From assembly GCA_028564705.1 (NCBI GenBank), contig JAPXFQ010000250.1:682001-746000 (forward strand): a stretch of 64,000 bases of DNA, in the 5' to 3' direction. A program made the position numbers and the translations under genes. Position 1 is the stretch's first letter. Each line of letters starts with the position of its first letter. A model generated the notes under the pieces. The model saw only the letters and a program-made list of their open reading frames with translations, made no database searches and was not told where the DNA came from. Of the stretch, positions 13,129-23,962 are shown piece by piece. This stretch comes from Apricaphanius iberus. Its lineage: Eukaryota; Chordata; Actinopteri; Cyprinodontiformes; Aphaniidae.

Positions 13129-16032
13129 TCGGGCGGTAGAAGCAAGGCTGGAGGATCGGGCGGTAGAAGCAAGGCTGGAGGATGTCGGCCTGGGGATTGG
13201 CCGCCCGGGACTTCGGTCTGCTCACGGGCCTGGCGCGGCATGTCCGGGGTACCCGAGTCGGTGGTGCGCCGGGTTCCGGCCTCGGCCCGGGGGTCCTCGG
13301 ACGCTGGCGGTGCCTGGGGCGTCTCTTATTGGCGGGGAGGCTTTTTACCATCTAGCACAGGCGCTCTTTTTAACGGGGTGCGCTTGGGACGGGAAGGGGA
13401 GGGCGTTGAGGGTGAGGGGGGGCTAAACTCAACCTGGGTGTCTAGTGACATGTGTTTTGTTAGCAGTGTGAATGTTGGGGAGGATTTAGATATGCCCCTG
13501 GCATGGGGGCTGGTGGATTGCCGGGGCCCCCATGGGGCTCGGCGGTACCGCTGCCGTGGGCCCCGACTGGACGTGCTGGGGCCTCCCACCCCTGGTGGAT
13601 CGGGCCGAACGGGGGTGCCTATTGGAGTCAGCAGGGGAGCTGGCTCCCTGGGGTTGGCAATGGTCACCCCAGTTATTTTCTCCCCATCCCCATGCCTCTG
13701 TCCACCTGCTCCTTCATTCTACCATTCACAAGGCCTTGGGACGTGGGCACGTCACAGGGGTGCGGGATGGAGCTTCCGTCTTCGCTACCCGGTGGCGGCC
13801 TGGGTCCCGATTTTATTGAGCAATTTAGACACTACACTTGCAACATTTACAGGGAACGCACATGTAGGGACCTGGCGGTGTGGCGCCACAGGCGAGACCC
13901 CCCCGTTGAGGGGGCCTCGCCTGTGGTGCCGGCACCCACTGGTTAAACGCATCTAGACACTGAGGGCCCGGGGGGGGAGATGGGGGTACCCGGCAGTATT
14001 CCCATGTCCCCCCCCTCTGTTTTAAGTGCACATTAGAACAACACGCAACAACACCACATTGAGCTGGGGGAGAGAGGCTGGGGGGTCTTTCCACACCCCT
14101 GTTCGTTGGACCATCAGGGGTCGGAGCCCGGATAGAACATCACGCCGTCTGGTCGGGGTCCTGGGCTGGTGGGCTGCTCTTGCCGGTGTGGGGCCTTGGC
14201 GGTCTACTTGTCCCCGTCCTGGTGGGCAAAGGGGTCTGTCTCCTGGGTGCAGGGGCAGGGTTCTCTACTGGGGTGTCTGTCCCTGGGCCTGGGAGTATGG
14301 AGTATAGTGTACGTATGGGGGGTATGAATGAGGGTATAGCGTCCTTTTTTCGTATGTCCTGTATTTGTAAGAATGTGTACACAAGAAAGGGAGGGTACGT
14401 ATGAGTGTCTCTGTCTGTCTATGTCTACCTGTCAGGTTGGGTGTTTGGCTGCTCTCTGGCCTGATGCATCTTCTTCCCTCCCCGTCACTCCCCGTCGGTG
14501 ATGGTTGCTCCTGCCCGCTGGTTGATGATGACTCTCGATGCCTGGGGCTGGGGGTCCCGGTTGCGGCCCGGCTCGGTCCTGGTGCATGTCGGGCGGGTCC
14601 TGGGTGGTCCGGTGTGTCGGGCGGCCGCTGTTTCGGGCCGATGTCCTCCTTGGATTGACTGGGGCACCTCTTATGGGGGTGCCGGGTTTGTAGAATAGGT
14701 TGGTGCCGTCCGGTGGATCGGTGGGGACCGTGCCTGGCGCCCAATCCTCCTGCCGGTTCCAGGACTTCAGCTGGCTGGTCTGTTCGCCTGGTGGGGCTGT
14801 CCGGCATTGGCTGGGCCCCTGATCTTGGCGCCCCACGTGGGGCGGGATCTGGACCCTGGAGCTGGAAGATCTGGATGTCCAGGTGCCGGCTGGGCGCGGC
14901 CTGGGGAGGGCGTACATCCGCTGTGGCTCCCTGGCGTGTGGATGTGTGGGGGCGGGCCGGGTTGTTGGCGGTGGGTACTGGTCCGGGGTGGCGGCGGCGT
15001 GTGTTGTCCGTCGGTTGGCTGCGGGTCCTCCTTGCCTGCGGCGGCGGCGGGGGACCCTTGTCGGCTGGTCACTGGTTGGGGCCCCGCTGGGGGGTGGGGT
15101 GCCCCTGGTCCCCGTGGCCTCCGGTTCCTGGTCCGGGCCCGCCCTGGCGTAGCCGGTTACCGGCGGAGCCCGTGGGCTCGTCACTGCGATCTCTCGGGCC
15201 CCAGCATCGCGGCTGGTGGGTGCTCCCCTGGGGCTTCCATCTGTTCCCCTCTTGGCGGGTGATCGACCCTGCGCTGATCCGCCTGTGGACTCTGTACTCT
15301 GTGGGACGCTGGATGCATACATCTCTTGCCTCCTCCATGTCTGTGCCGATTCCTGTAGGACGGATTGACGGTTCCTTACACCAGCTATCAATCACTTGCA
15401 TGGGGAAACCTTATTCCGACCTGCATGCTCGCACACACATAGGTGTGGGGACATAGGTGAGGACGGACATATCTTAAGCTGAGGTTATCATCATTAGTTA
15501 GTTGTTCACAGGAGCTTACCAGAAACATTTGTATTATGTTCATTAATCAATGCTTGTGTGTAGTGAATGTGTAATTCTTTGTTTATTCTACCAGATCCGA
15601 ACTATTGGTTTGGTTCTGTACACTTTGTTGTTTTTGTATTACTGTTTCTCTGCCGTCCGGCAGAGGTGGAGGACTGGGATGTTTTCTTGTGTTCTTTATT
15701 TACCTCCCTGTCGTGTGTCATCGGTTCGCCCCTCTGTTGGTCCGGTTTCTTTTCTTCACCTTCTTCCTTTCTCCCTTCTTGTCTCAGTTTAATGTCCATG
15801 ACGTCAGGAAATTGAACCCACAGTAATCACTAATAAAGATTTTTCATACATATACATCAAGTGGCGTACTACAGCGAAGCTGTAATACTCTGCTTGGGAA
15901 AGTAAAACTGTTGGGCTTGTACTTGGTACTCAGACACCAATTCTGAGTAGCATACTGCTAGACAGGACACGTTAGAAAAAAAAAAAAAAACAAGAGAAAA
16001 AAAAAGAACAAAAAAAAAAAAAAAAAAAAAAA
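13129..16032 (+). mobile_element. GC-rich poly(A) retroposon, 2.9 kb
   Basis: A 2904-bp insertion flanked by perfect 14-bp duplications (13115-13128 and 16033-16046) ends at its right side in a long A-rich tract (about 15976-16032). These are the marks of target-primed reverse transcription by a LINE-type enzyme. It starts with two tandem 27-bp copies (tcgggcggtagaagcaaggc...), followed by about 2.2 kb of CpG-rich, G-rich sequence. The last 550 bp are AT-richer, with an 'aataaa' signal near 15830. Long overlapping ORFs occur on both strands (for example plus 14713-15456 and minus 14432-15391), but they are low-complexity Pro/Arg/Gly/Ser and best explained by base composition. No RT, endonuclease or other domain was seen. 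It may be a 5'-truncated LINE with an unusual 3' UTR or a non-autonomous composite retroposon. Confidence 0.8.
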
Positions 16033-16046
16033 AGACTAGCAAAAAA
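16033..16046. repeat. Target site duplication, right copy
   Basis: Second exact copy of AGACTAGCAAAAAA, immediately after the A-rich tail. Confidence 0.9.
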
Positions 16047-16688
16047 GGGCCATGCGATTGGAAAGAAAAGGAAATGCATAACTACCAACTTTGCTCATCT
16101 AGAGACTCAATGTTTGCCCATTCATCTTTACAAAACAGCTCAATGTCATCAGAATGGTTTAAGCATCTGTCCACATTGCTTGTTAAGCCTTGTTGGTATT
16201 ATCAGTAAGATAAAGGTCTGGACTTTGACTTGGCCATTGTACAAGTTAATCAGCATCAACCTTTATTTAGCCAGACAAAAACACAAGATCTAGACATCTG
16301 CAATAGACCACTGCAACTGATCACTGTAAAAACCAAGGAATGCAACACCGATGCTTCTAGATGACAAAAAAAAAAATGGCCAGAATACCTCAACTTGCTC
16401 TGTCAAAACTATACAGGTGCTTTTTAGTGAGGAAAGCCACTGTATCACCAAGATTACCTTTCACCCCTTGCACCACTTCTTACCTCTGCTTCCATCAGGA
16501 AAACGTACCCAACTCCATTGGCCTTGAAATGATTTACAATAAGTCATCCATCCCATATGCAATAACAGTTTCAAACATTTTTTTTGGTTTGTTCTTTTTT
16601 CCCCCTGCCTTTTTGTGTGAATGTGTTTTTAAATGAGCCTTTTACGGAATGTTTTTAATTGTTAAAGGCAGTTTTTTTGTAGTTTTAA

Positions 16689-16692
16689 TCTA

Positions 16693-16744
<52 letters not shown>

Positions 16745-16751
16745 TCTATCT
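16689..16751. repeat. (TCTG)n(TATC)n compound microsatellite
   Basis: About eight TCTG units pass directly into about six TATC units. Confidence 0.95.
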
Positions 16752-17177
16752 TGAAGTTTACCTGGCGGCAAAAAGCTCAGAAATTTTTTTTATTTTTACC
16801 CTTGAAATACCTTCTTCCACAAATTTTCGTTCTCCCTTGTATGGCTTGAGGCAAACAGCAAGCAGGGCTTCCAATGGCTTTCTTTCAATTTTCTTTTTGC
16901 CCTTCTTTCATAAAGACAAAAACCTGTGGAGAGCATGACTTGTAGTTATTCTTTTTATAGACTCTCTCACTTGAGTTGTGGATCACTGCAACTACTCCTG
17001 AGGCAGCATGGGGGATTTAATGTGGATGACTAGATCTTGATAGATCTGTAGTGGTACCATACTCCTCTTTCCACTTTCAGATGACAGATTGAGAAAAAAA
17101 TATATATTTTAAGCTTGGGACTTATCCTTACAACACAGTTTCACTACAAATGCATATCTGACCTGTTTGCTGTATTA

Positions 17178-19140
17178 CAGTGGGTTAAAAAAGGATTTAG
17201 CAGCCATCAACTCTGCAAGTTGTCTCACTTAAAAACATGAGAGGTCTGTCAAAAATACAGGAAATTACATTGTATGGTTAAATAATTTATTTGTATATTG
17301 GTGCAAAAAATAAGAATTTGGTTAATAACAAAACCTCCCCTCAGTACTTTGTAAAGTAACTTTGGTTGGCAAAAATAGAGTTCAAACGTTTCCTGTAGGT
17401 CTTCACCCGTCCTTTTTTGCCCGGGCAATGTGTTTGGAAATATTGTCATGCCGAACGGTCCAGCCATATTTCATCTTCAATGGTCTCACTGATGGAAGGA
17501 GGTTTTGTCCATTATTTCACAATACACGACCCCACTCATCCTTTTCTTAGCAAAGATCAGACGTTCTGTCCCCTTTGCAGGAAAGCAGCCCCAAAGCCCA
17601 ATGTTTCCAGCCAGTATGGAATAGTGATTATTGGGATCCAACTCAACACTTTCCCCCCCTCCAAACACAGCGAGTGGAGTTTATATCAAAGAGTTTTATT
17701 TTAATCTCATCTGGCCATATGACATCTCCCAATTCTGATCTGGATCGTCCAGATGGACTCTAGCAGACTTTAGATGGGCCTGGACTTGTGCTGGATTAAG
17801 CAGGAGGACCTTTCAATTGCTGCAGGATTTCAATCCACTATGATGTAGTGTGTTACTAATAGTACCCTTTGTTGCGTTGATCCCAGCTCTCTTCAGGTCA
17901 ATGACCAGTTTCCCCATGTAGTTCTTTCATCACTGTTCTCAAGATCATGTGTACCCACAAGAGGAGATCTTGCATGGAACCGCAGGTTGATGGAGATTGT
18001 CAGTGATCTCTTTCTAATAATTGCGCCTGTAGTTCATGTCTTCTCAACAAGCTGTTTGCCTATTGTAGATTGGCTCATCCCTGTCTTTTTCAGGTGTAGT
18101 ATCTTGTCCCAGCTGTCCTTGGGCAGCTTTTTGGTCTTGGGCAGGTTGGATTCTCACTACTTGACAGTGTGGACAGGTGTCTTTTATACAGATAACAACT
18201 TCAAACAGATGCCATTAATAAATCTAACGAGTGGAGGACAGAAGAGCTTTTTAAAGAAGAAGTAGCAAGTCTGTGAGGACCAGAACTCTTGCTGGTTTAT
18301 TGATGCTAAATAGTTATTTTCTACCCTGGCTCTGAAGGGTCACAGCACACAACTTAAGAAAACACATGCAAAATGACAAATTTAAAAAAACGATACACAC
18401 GTAGACAAATGCACTGCAAATAAACCACCACACAACACATTAAAAAATGCACTGCAAATAAACCACCACACAACACAACAGAAGTGTTTTTTCAGGGGAC
18501 ACTTAAATGTGACGCACACGGCCGGACAAATGCTTGTTGACACGGATTTCAAGTCATACAGCTCAGTCACCGTCATTTGCATTTTTTTATGTGTTATTAG
18601 AATTGGCAGGCTAAAAGGCTAACGATAGTTTAGCACTAGATCACAGCAATAGGTTGAATCATGTGATCACAATGTTAAAATAAAAAAAAAATTTAATTAC
18701 TTTTTATCACGTTTTCCAACACCACTGACGGTCTGAGAAGGTGACTGAGCTGTGTGACTTGAAATTCGTGTTAACAAGCCTGTCTGGCCATGTGCATCAC
18801 ATTTAAGTGTCCCCCGAAAAAATACTTCAGTTGTGTTGTGGTTTATTTGCAGCGCATTTCTTTTACGTGTGTGTCGTTTTTCAAAATTTGCTTGCATTTT
18901 GTCTTTTTGCATGTGTTTTCTTAAGTTGTGTGCTGTGTCCCTTCAGGGCCACCGTAATTTTCTGCACCATTATAACAGACACAATTTAAAAAATATTTAT
19001 CTGATGGGATTTTGTTGAATTATTTCACATTCTGTCTTTCACAGCTGAAGTGTACCTATGATGAAAACTAGCTCTTTCTTCTTTTTAAAGGGGATAACTT
19101 TCACAATTAGTGGTTACCAAAAACTTTTTTTACCCCACTG
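17178..19140 (-). mobile_element. Tc1 element with TA duplications
   Basis: The ends are CAGTGGGTTAAAAAAGG on the left and ...TTTACCCCACTG on the right, flanked by TA at 17176-17177 and 19141-19142. Transposase runs on the minus strand. The peptide at 17486-17668 includes 'IGLWGCFPAKGTERLIFAKK', the block between the first and second catalytic Asp in this family. The N-terminal part lies toward 18180. Frames are broken throughout. A 631-bp fold-back element is inserted at 18324-18954. The termini match the element at 43403-44910, so both belong to one family. Confidence 0.85.
18324..18954. mobile_element. Fold-back (long inverted repeat) element
   Basis: Two arms of about 250 bp are inverted copies, with 'cagcacacaacttaagaaaa' at the outer left and its complement at the outer right. 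The termini read CCCTGGCTCTGAAGGG and, reverse-complemented, CGGTGGCCCTGAAGGG. TA flanks both sides (18322-18323 and 18955-18956), suggesting a TA target. The left arm also holds a short internal duplication ('gcactgcaaataaaccacca' twice, near 18409 and 18449). No ORF matches a transposase, so it is non-autonomous. The host Tc1 sequence resumes on the other side. Confidence 0.75.
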
Positions 19141-19142
19141 TA

Positions 19143-20560
19143 TTCTCTTAATCCCTTGATTCCACTAAGCAGCATGGCACAAGTCAGTATGTTATTTTAT
19201 GGTCTTGCATATCCAGAAGAGCATTTCTACCGCTAGCTGGATTCCTACAGGGCAGGTGGAGTTAAACCCAAGAACCTACAATGGCATCATACTACTGTGG
19301 GGACAAACATGATGCAATATTATGTCTCGTGGTTGTCGCCAGTAGTGACATTTTTCTGCCACCCAAACGATCAAATGTGTATGTAATTGTGTGACGCCAG
19401 TAGCTCTACCCTAACTGTTAGTATGACTGATGGGGACCTAGAAATGGTGCCTTGCAGGTCGACTGTATGGAAGACTTTTACAATAGAAACAGACAAAACT
19501 GTGTTCCAGCTGGACTTTTACTGTAACACAGACTTAAAAAAAAATCACAGTCATTTGCTGAGAGACATAAGGGAATTTTTGCCCAGTTTCCCAATAGTGC
19601 CTGTAAACCTTCATTGATGCTATATGTGTAATCAAACCCCCCCGTGACTGAGCAGATATTTAATACAGAATTACTCTATGTATTATAAATGTCTCTTTGC
19701 AATGTACTGTCTTTCTACAATTACACAGAAAATAGAGATGACCTGTCCTTGAAACACAGTTGGGCACAGTTTGGGACGTTTCTGATTCCTCTTTCAACCT
19801 AAAATATGACCCTGTTCTGAGGTCAGAGGAACTGTCATCGTGGAGCAGTCTTTAGAGGTAAGAGCCAGGTATCAACATATGAACTAACAAAATAAACAAA
19901 CTGTGACATAAGACATACAGTAAAAGCAAGGATGACAGAATCAGTCAAATAACATCACATGTTGCTGTGGGCTGGTGTGCCTCTTTTTTTGCGTGCATGC
20001 GCGAGATGGAGATGAGCAGAGAGGGCAGAGTGCGCCTGAGAGTGATGAAATGCGATGAGACACAGTTTGAGTGAGTGCATACTAGCAGAGGGGGAGAAAG
20101 GGGTGGAGTGTGTGAAAGTGGATGGAAAAGAGCGAGGGAACCAGAGAGGGAAGATGGACATAAATGGCTATGAGTTAGCATGGCCTACAATTTTTTTTCT
20201 TCCGGTTAAAACAAATTGAGGCCACTAATGCAGCAGTTAGACTGCTTTTTGGGTCACTCAAAAAAGCTGTGCCAAAATGGTAGATGGACCTAAATCCTTT
20301 GTTGATTTGCCAGAATTAGAGACACTGTAACCTACTAAAGAAACAGACCCTGCTGAAGCATATCGGATGTTGTCTCATGTCTCATGTTACTAGTTCAGTC
20401 CACAGTGAGGTTAATTTGATCAAGCGGAAGGGAAATATGAGATAAATTTTCATGATTGCCAACGTTGCCTAAGCACAAAAAAGGATTAAACAATAGGAAA
20501 GGACTATGCCTTACATAAATCTCAATGCAACAGTATTTGATAATAAATTTTTCATACTTT
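19143..20560. other. Unassigned sequence
   Basis: No recognised repeat. A donor-like 'TTTAGAG|GTAAGAG' at about 19859 has only a short upstream open frame. Minus-strand CT-rich ORFs near 19945-20181 reflect a purine-rich plus strand. Confidence 0.35.
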
Positions 20561-20564
20561 CGTA

Positions 20565-21519
20565 TGTATCATTATTTTTGGATAATTGAGTGCACCTGAA
20601 TGTCAGCCACACAGGCTAAATTTGAAAAGAAAATAATTTTTACGCCTATATATGCTGCACCTGAATATAAGATGCAGGTTTTCATGCTGTTACACAGAAA
20701 GACAGTATAGGAAAGATGGGATCAGAAACCACTGATAAAATTTTCGGGATTGATCTGTCTTGAAGTGTGTTATCCTCCCACTGACCAGCGATGCAAACCG
20801 CCACTTTTCTCCCCTGTTCAGAGAGATCACAAGCGGCTCCCCATGTACAGGAGCCCTGAATCTCCGCTCTCTGCTGGAAGAGTGCAGCGATAGCAGGAAC
20901 ACAGTCATACATCTTATTAAGAGACATTTTCTTGGAATGTACAGAAAGTTAGAAAGAGATAACTGGGGATGGAGGGGGATGAGTGGCCCTTGTGGAGGGC
21001 TGTGCTCCCTTAAGTGATTTTCTCATTTATGACGTTTTTTTTTCTTCTTCTAATTTTGCCTGAAAATTTGCAGTACGGCACCAACATGGAATCAACTCAA
21101 CACCAAAACGACAGTAACACACCCGGCTGACACTCTTTGTCAGTATCTTCATCTTCCTCTTGCCCATTAAAGCCAATGTTTCGCCATCGATTCATTGTTG
21201 CCAAGATTACATGCTGTAGCTCTATTTCCGTCTTGGATGGCCAGCTCGATTGCCATTAACTATAAAGGCTGCATTACATACATTTATTTGTATGCTTTTC
21301 ACTTTGAGGGTGTGTGCATTATTGTTGCATTATTATTGTGTCTTCTTCGACACATAATCTTTCCCTGCGTCTGTCTCAATTTTGTGCTTCCTGCTATAGT
21401 GCCCCCTCGGAGGATGTTAGCCGATAAAGATCTATAAATTATCCACATCGCTGTATAAAACACAGGATCCAAAGCATGTGGAAAAAAGTAGCGGCTTATG
21501 GTCTGAAAATGACAGTATG
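20565..21519. mobile_element. Non-autonomous DNA element of the 'tataagccgcac' type
   Basis: The left side has diverged copies of 'gcacctgaatgtcagccac' and 'gctgcacctgaatataagat'. The right side ends 'gtagcggcttatggtctgaa' with 'gacagtat'. These match the two ends of a common teleost interspersed element whose ends face inward as inverted repeats. The interior carries no recognisable protein. The left boundary is approximate. Confidence 0.5.
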
Positions 21520-21935
21520 TTTTCTGTTCTTTGTATACTGAGCTGTCCTCATCTTATTCCTGCTTTAAGAAAAAAGCAGTTCAGGAGACACCATCACATA
21601 CTGTAGGTGATTTGCTTCAGTCTGTGGATTTACTGACCTTCTAAAGAAAATGTATATGACTGACATTGGACTAAATCTTAATGAACGCATTGATTGACAA
21701 AAAACAAAAACAAAACTGTGTTGTTCTTTGTCATGCATACACATTTTACCTTCAACCGGCAGAATCAACAATTATGGTATATTTTCAATCTTTAATCTTA
21801 TAGTTCAACAATAAGGAGTGGATTTAAGATGTTAACTTGGACTGATGTAAATGGACATCTTGACATTGTGTTTTTTTTTTTTTTTTTTTCAACATTGTGG
21901 TTGATAAAAGAGTTTTCAACCTACCCTGTAGTTTT
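21520..21935. other. Unassigned sequence with poly-T run
   Basis: No feature other than a T run of about 19 bases around 21872-21889. Confidence 0.4.
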
Positions 21936-21939
21936 CATC

Positions 21940-23010
21940 ATCTCTCACATTATGACATAGACTTCAATGTCTTTTATTGGAATTTTATATGACAGACCTA
22001 CATTAAGTAAAGCACTACTGTAAAGTTGAGTAACATTAATACATAACTGTCCTTTTTTAAACCCAAAACTGTGGCATGCATTTACAGAAAACCCCCTTTT
22101 ACTGTGATATCCTTTAAAAGAGATAATTGAAGACCAAGAGCTCAGCTATAAGTTTGTGGAGAACTTTAACAGAGGTTTACATTATAAAACAGCATTGCAA
22201 ACTTTGAAAATCTCACAGAACACTATTAAGTCCATCATTTGAAAATGGTAAGAGCATGGCCCACCTGCAAACCAACAAGACAGTTGAACTTACAGGCCAG
22301 GAGAAAAAAAAATCAGAGAAGGCAAGCAGCCAAGATGCCCATGGTAACTCTGTAGGAACAACAATGATCCACAACTCAATGGGGAGAACCTGTTGATATG
22401 AGTGATACTATAATCTGGACTTTATGGGAGGGTGGAAAGAACAAAACTATTGTTAAATGAATGCCGTAAGAAGTCAATTTTCACCTTTGACAAAAGCTGT
22501 GCAAGAGACAGAGCAAACCTATGCATGAATTAGATTTAAGGTGTTGAAGTACATGCAAAACAATGTGAAACATTTACGGTGGTGGCAGCTTAATGCTGTG
22601 GGGATCCATTCTTTCAGCAGGAAGAGATAGGTGTCTAAGTTAATAGGAAGATGACTGGAGGTAAACAGCGGAGAACCAGAATAAAACCTCTTAAAGGTTT
22701 CAAAAAGACTTGAAAATGAGAAAGAAGTTCACTTTCCTGCAGGTAAATGACAATAAAAGTAATCAGAGCTACAAAATAATGGTCTATATCACACCATATT
22801 CACCCAGTCAGGGCCAAGATTTAAATTCTATTGAGATCTGAGACAACACTTGCAAAATTGTTTCCGATGCCCTCCATCAATTTTATTGAATTTAAGTCAT
22901 TTGAAAAAAAATGGGCACAGCAATGGGCACTAGCTTATGGGCACAACATAAGGCAAGATCACAAAAGGCAAGCTGCAACTGCAGTGGAAAGTAGGACAAC
23001 AAAATATTTA
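21940..23010 (+). pseudogene. Degenerate Tc1 transposon
   Basis: Plus-strand fragments follow the usual order for the CAGTGCCTTGCAAAAG family: helix-turn-helix half near 22130-22260, 'ggtggtggcagcttaatgct' followed by 'gtggggatcc' near 22579-22609 (core 'GGGSxMxWG'), a degraded second Asp region near 22730, and a third motif region near 22800-22840. No frame stays open and termini are not clear, so it is an ancient inactive copy. Confidence 0.65.
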
Positions 23011-23869
23011 TATTTAATGATTATCAATAAAAGCTTTAAAGTTTGACAATGTACCATGAAAGAATATGGAAATGCTCACTGGGTCTTTTCATTAATTCAT
23101 ATTATTTTTTTTTTAAAGTGAACGCCATTGCAATCAAAGGCCTTTTTTTTAATAAGAACGGTATCAGCCATCATACAGAGCACTTTGGCAAGGCATACAT
23201 TTCAAGCAATGAGCAACATAGGTCTTTGAAATATAACGTCTCATAATATCATGAACATATACAAACATGAAGAACAAAAAGAACAGTGCGTACTAAAGGC
23301 AGTAGTTTTGACTCTATACCTATGTATGTGAATACTTAAACGTTTATTTATTAATATGAAAAATCAATGAAGGCTATTCAAGGAAGTATGAGTCTTGCAA
23401 GAGTAAAAAGAGAATACCTGATCAGCCCTAACCCAAGTTAACAAAATAGGCTACAAATAATCAATCCTAACATCTATTAAATAATCCAAGGTGTAAGCAT
23501 ATAAGGGGATATTAATATTATTAAAGAATGAGCTTCATAATTCAAATATAAACAAACTTCCCATGCTGCTTTACCCACTCAGACACCATCTCTGAACAGA
23601 AGTGGTCTAATTTTTCATGCAGCAGCAAGCCTGTGTGTCTCCTCTTAAAGCCATAAAAAGACGCAGTGATGCTGGCTCCAAAATACCATTTGAAGCAGCA
23701 TGAGTCACCTTCCCACCCACTTTGGTCAAAGCGCTCACTCATGTCTAATAGAAATTACTTCATTTATATGTGTGTATAAAACAAGCGTACACTCAGTCTG
23801 AGATATGTAGGCACTGAAGGACAATCATCAAGCAGCCGGTAATTCAACAGTTTTGGTCTTCGTTTTTAC
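23011..23869. other. Unassigned sequence, putative intron of the 23870-23962 transcript
   Basis: A minus-strand ORF at 23542-23742 begins ATGAGTGAGCGC after an 'attag' acceptor-like trinucleotide. The acceptor is weak and the ORF would not continue in phase from the upstream exon, so it is not called as an exon. There is no repeat in this stretch. Confidence 0.35.
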
Positions 23870-23962
23870 CTGCAGCTGAGAGCGCTTGTTGAAAACTGAA
23901 GAGGATGAGGACCACTTAGAGGATTTATCCGCGGTTTCTCTGTAACTTCTCAAGTCGGGCAT
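23870..23962 (-). CDS. Candidate first coding exon, unknown gene
   Basis: On the minus strand an ATG at 23962 sits in 'cacagATGcccg' and opens 31 codons (MPDLRSYRETADKSSKW then a Ser-rich stretch, ending KRSQLQ). The frame ends exactly at CTGCAG|GTAAAAACG, an excellent donor, in phase 0. An in-frame TGA lies 21 nt upstream, so this is the first Met of the frame. An overlapping upstream ATG 22 nt earlier opens a short uORF of 19 codons in another frame. The peptide is hydrophilic and Ser/Lys/Arg-rich, with no signal peptide or known motif. No downstream exon in phase was found in the window, which would imply a long first intron. The protein was not recognised. It could be a tissue-specific alternative first exon. 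Confidence 0.5.

Larger units (their letters stand above)
13065..17160 (-). mobile_element. Degenerate Tc1/mariner element split by insertions
   Basis: The left end, CAGTGACATGCAAA preceded by TA (13063-13064), resembles the common teleost Tc1 terminus CAGTGCCTTGCAAAAG. After the GC-rich retroposon is skipped, 16047-16250 carries the minus-strand C-terminal transposase region ('catctagagactcaatgttt' and 'cccattcatctttacaaaac' are its reverse complement). The block 16800-17110 carries the helix-turn-helix half on the same strand. No frame is open across it. The right end is eroded, so that boundary is approximate. It abuts the next Tc1 element directly. Confidence 0.65.

Noticed and set aside
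13240..13956. 238-codon plus-strand ORF
   Set aside because: No reverse transcriptase, endonuclease, zinc knuckle or coiled coil recognisable. Treated as compositional.
14432..15391. 319-codon minus-strand ORF in the GC-rich retroposon
   Set aside because: Several long ORFs overlap on both strands, all low-complexity Pro/Arg/Gly/Ser. GC-rich DNA has few stops, so ORF length is not evidence of coding here.
14713..15456. 247-codon plus-strand ORF in the same element
   Set aside because: Same reason. No domain, no codon periodicity visible by eye, and it overlaps the antisense ORF completely.
19829..19859. Plus-strand 31-nt exon ending TTTAGAG|GTAAGAG
   Set aside because: The acceptor is ambiguous, the exon is very short and no neighbouring exon is in phase.
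20041..20160. Possible CRISPR-like or satellite array in GA-rich sequence
   Set aside because: Only irregular purine-rich sequence, with no repeat unit or spacer periodicity. CRISPR is not expected in a vertebrate genome.
23542..23742. Minus-strand 66-codon ORF next to the candidate promoter
   Set aside because: Preceded only by a weak acceptor, closed in the phase required by the upstream exon, and not recognised as a protein.
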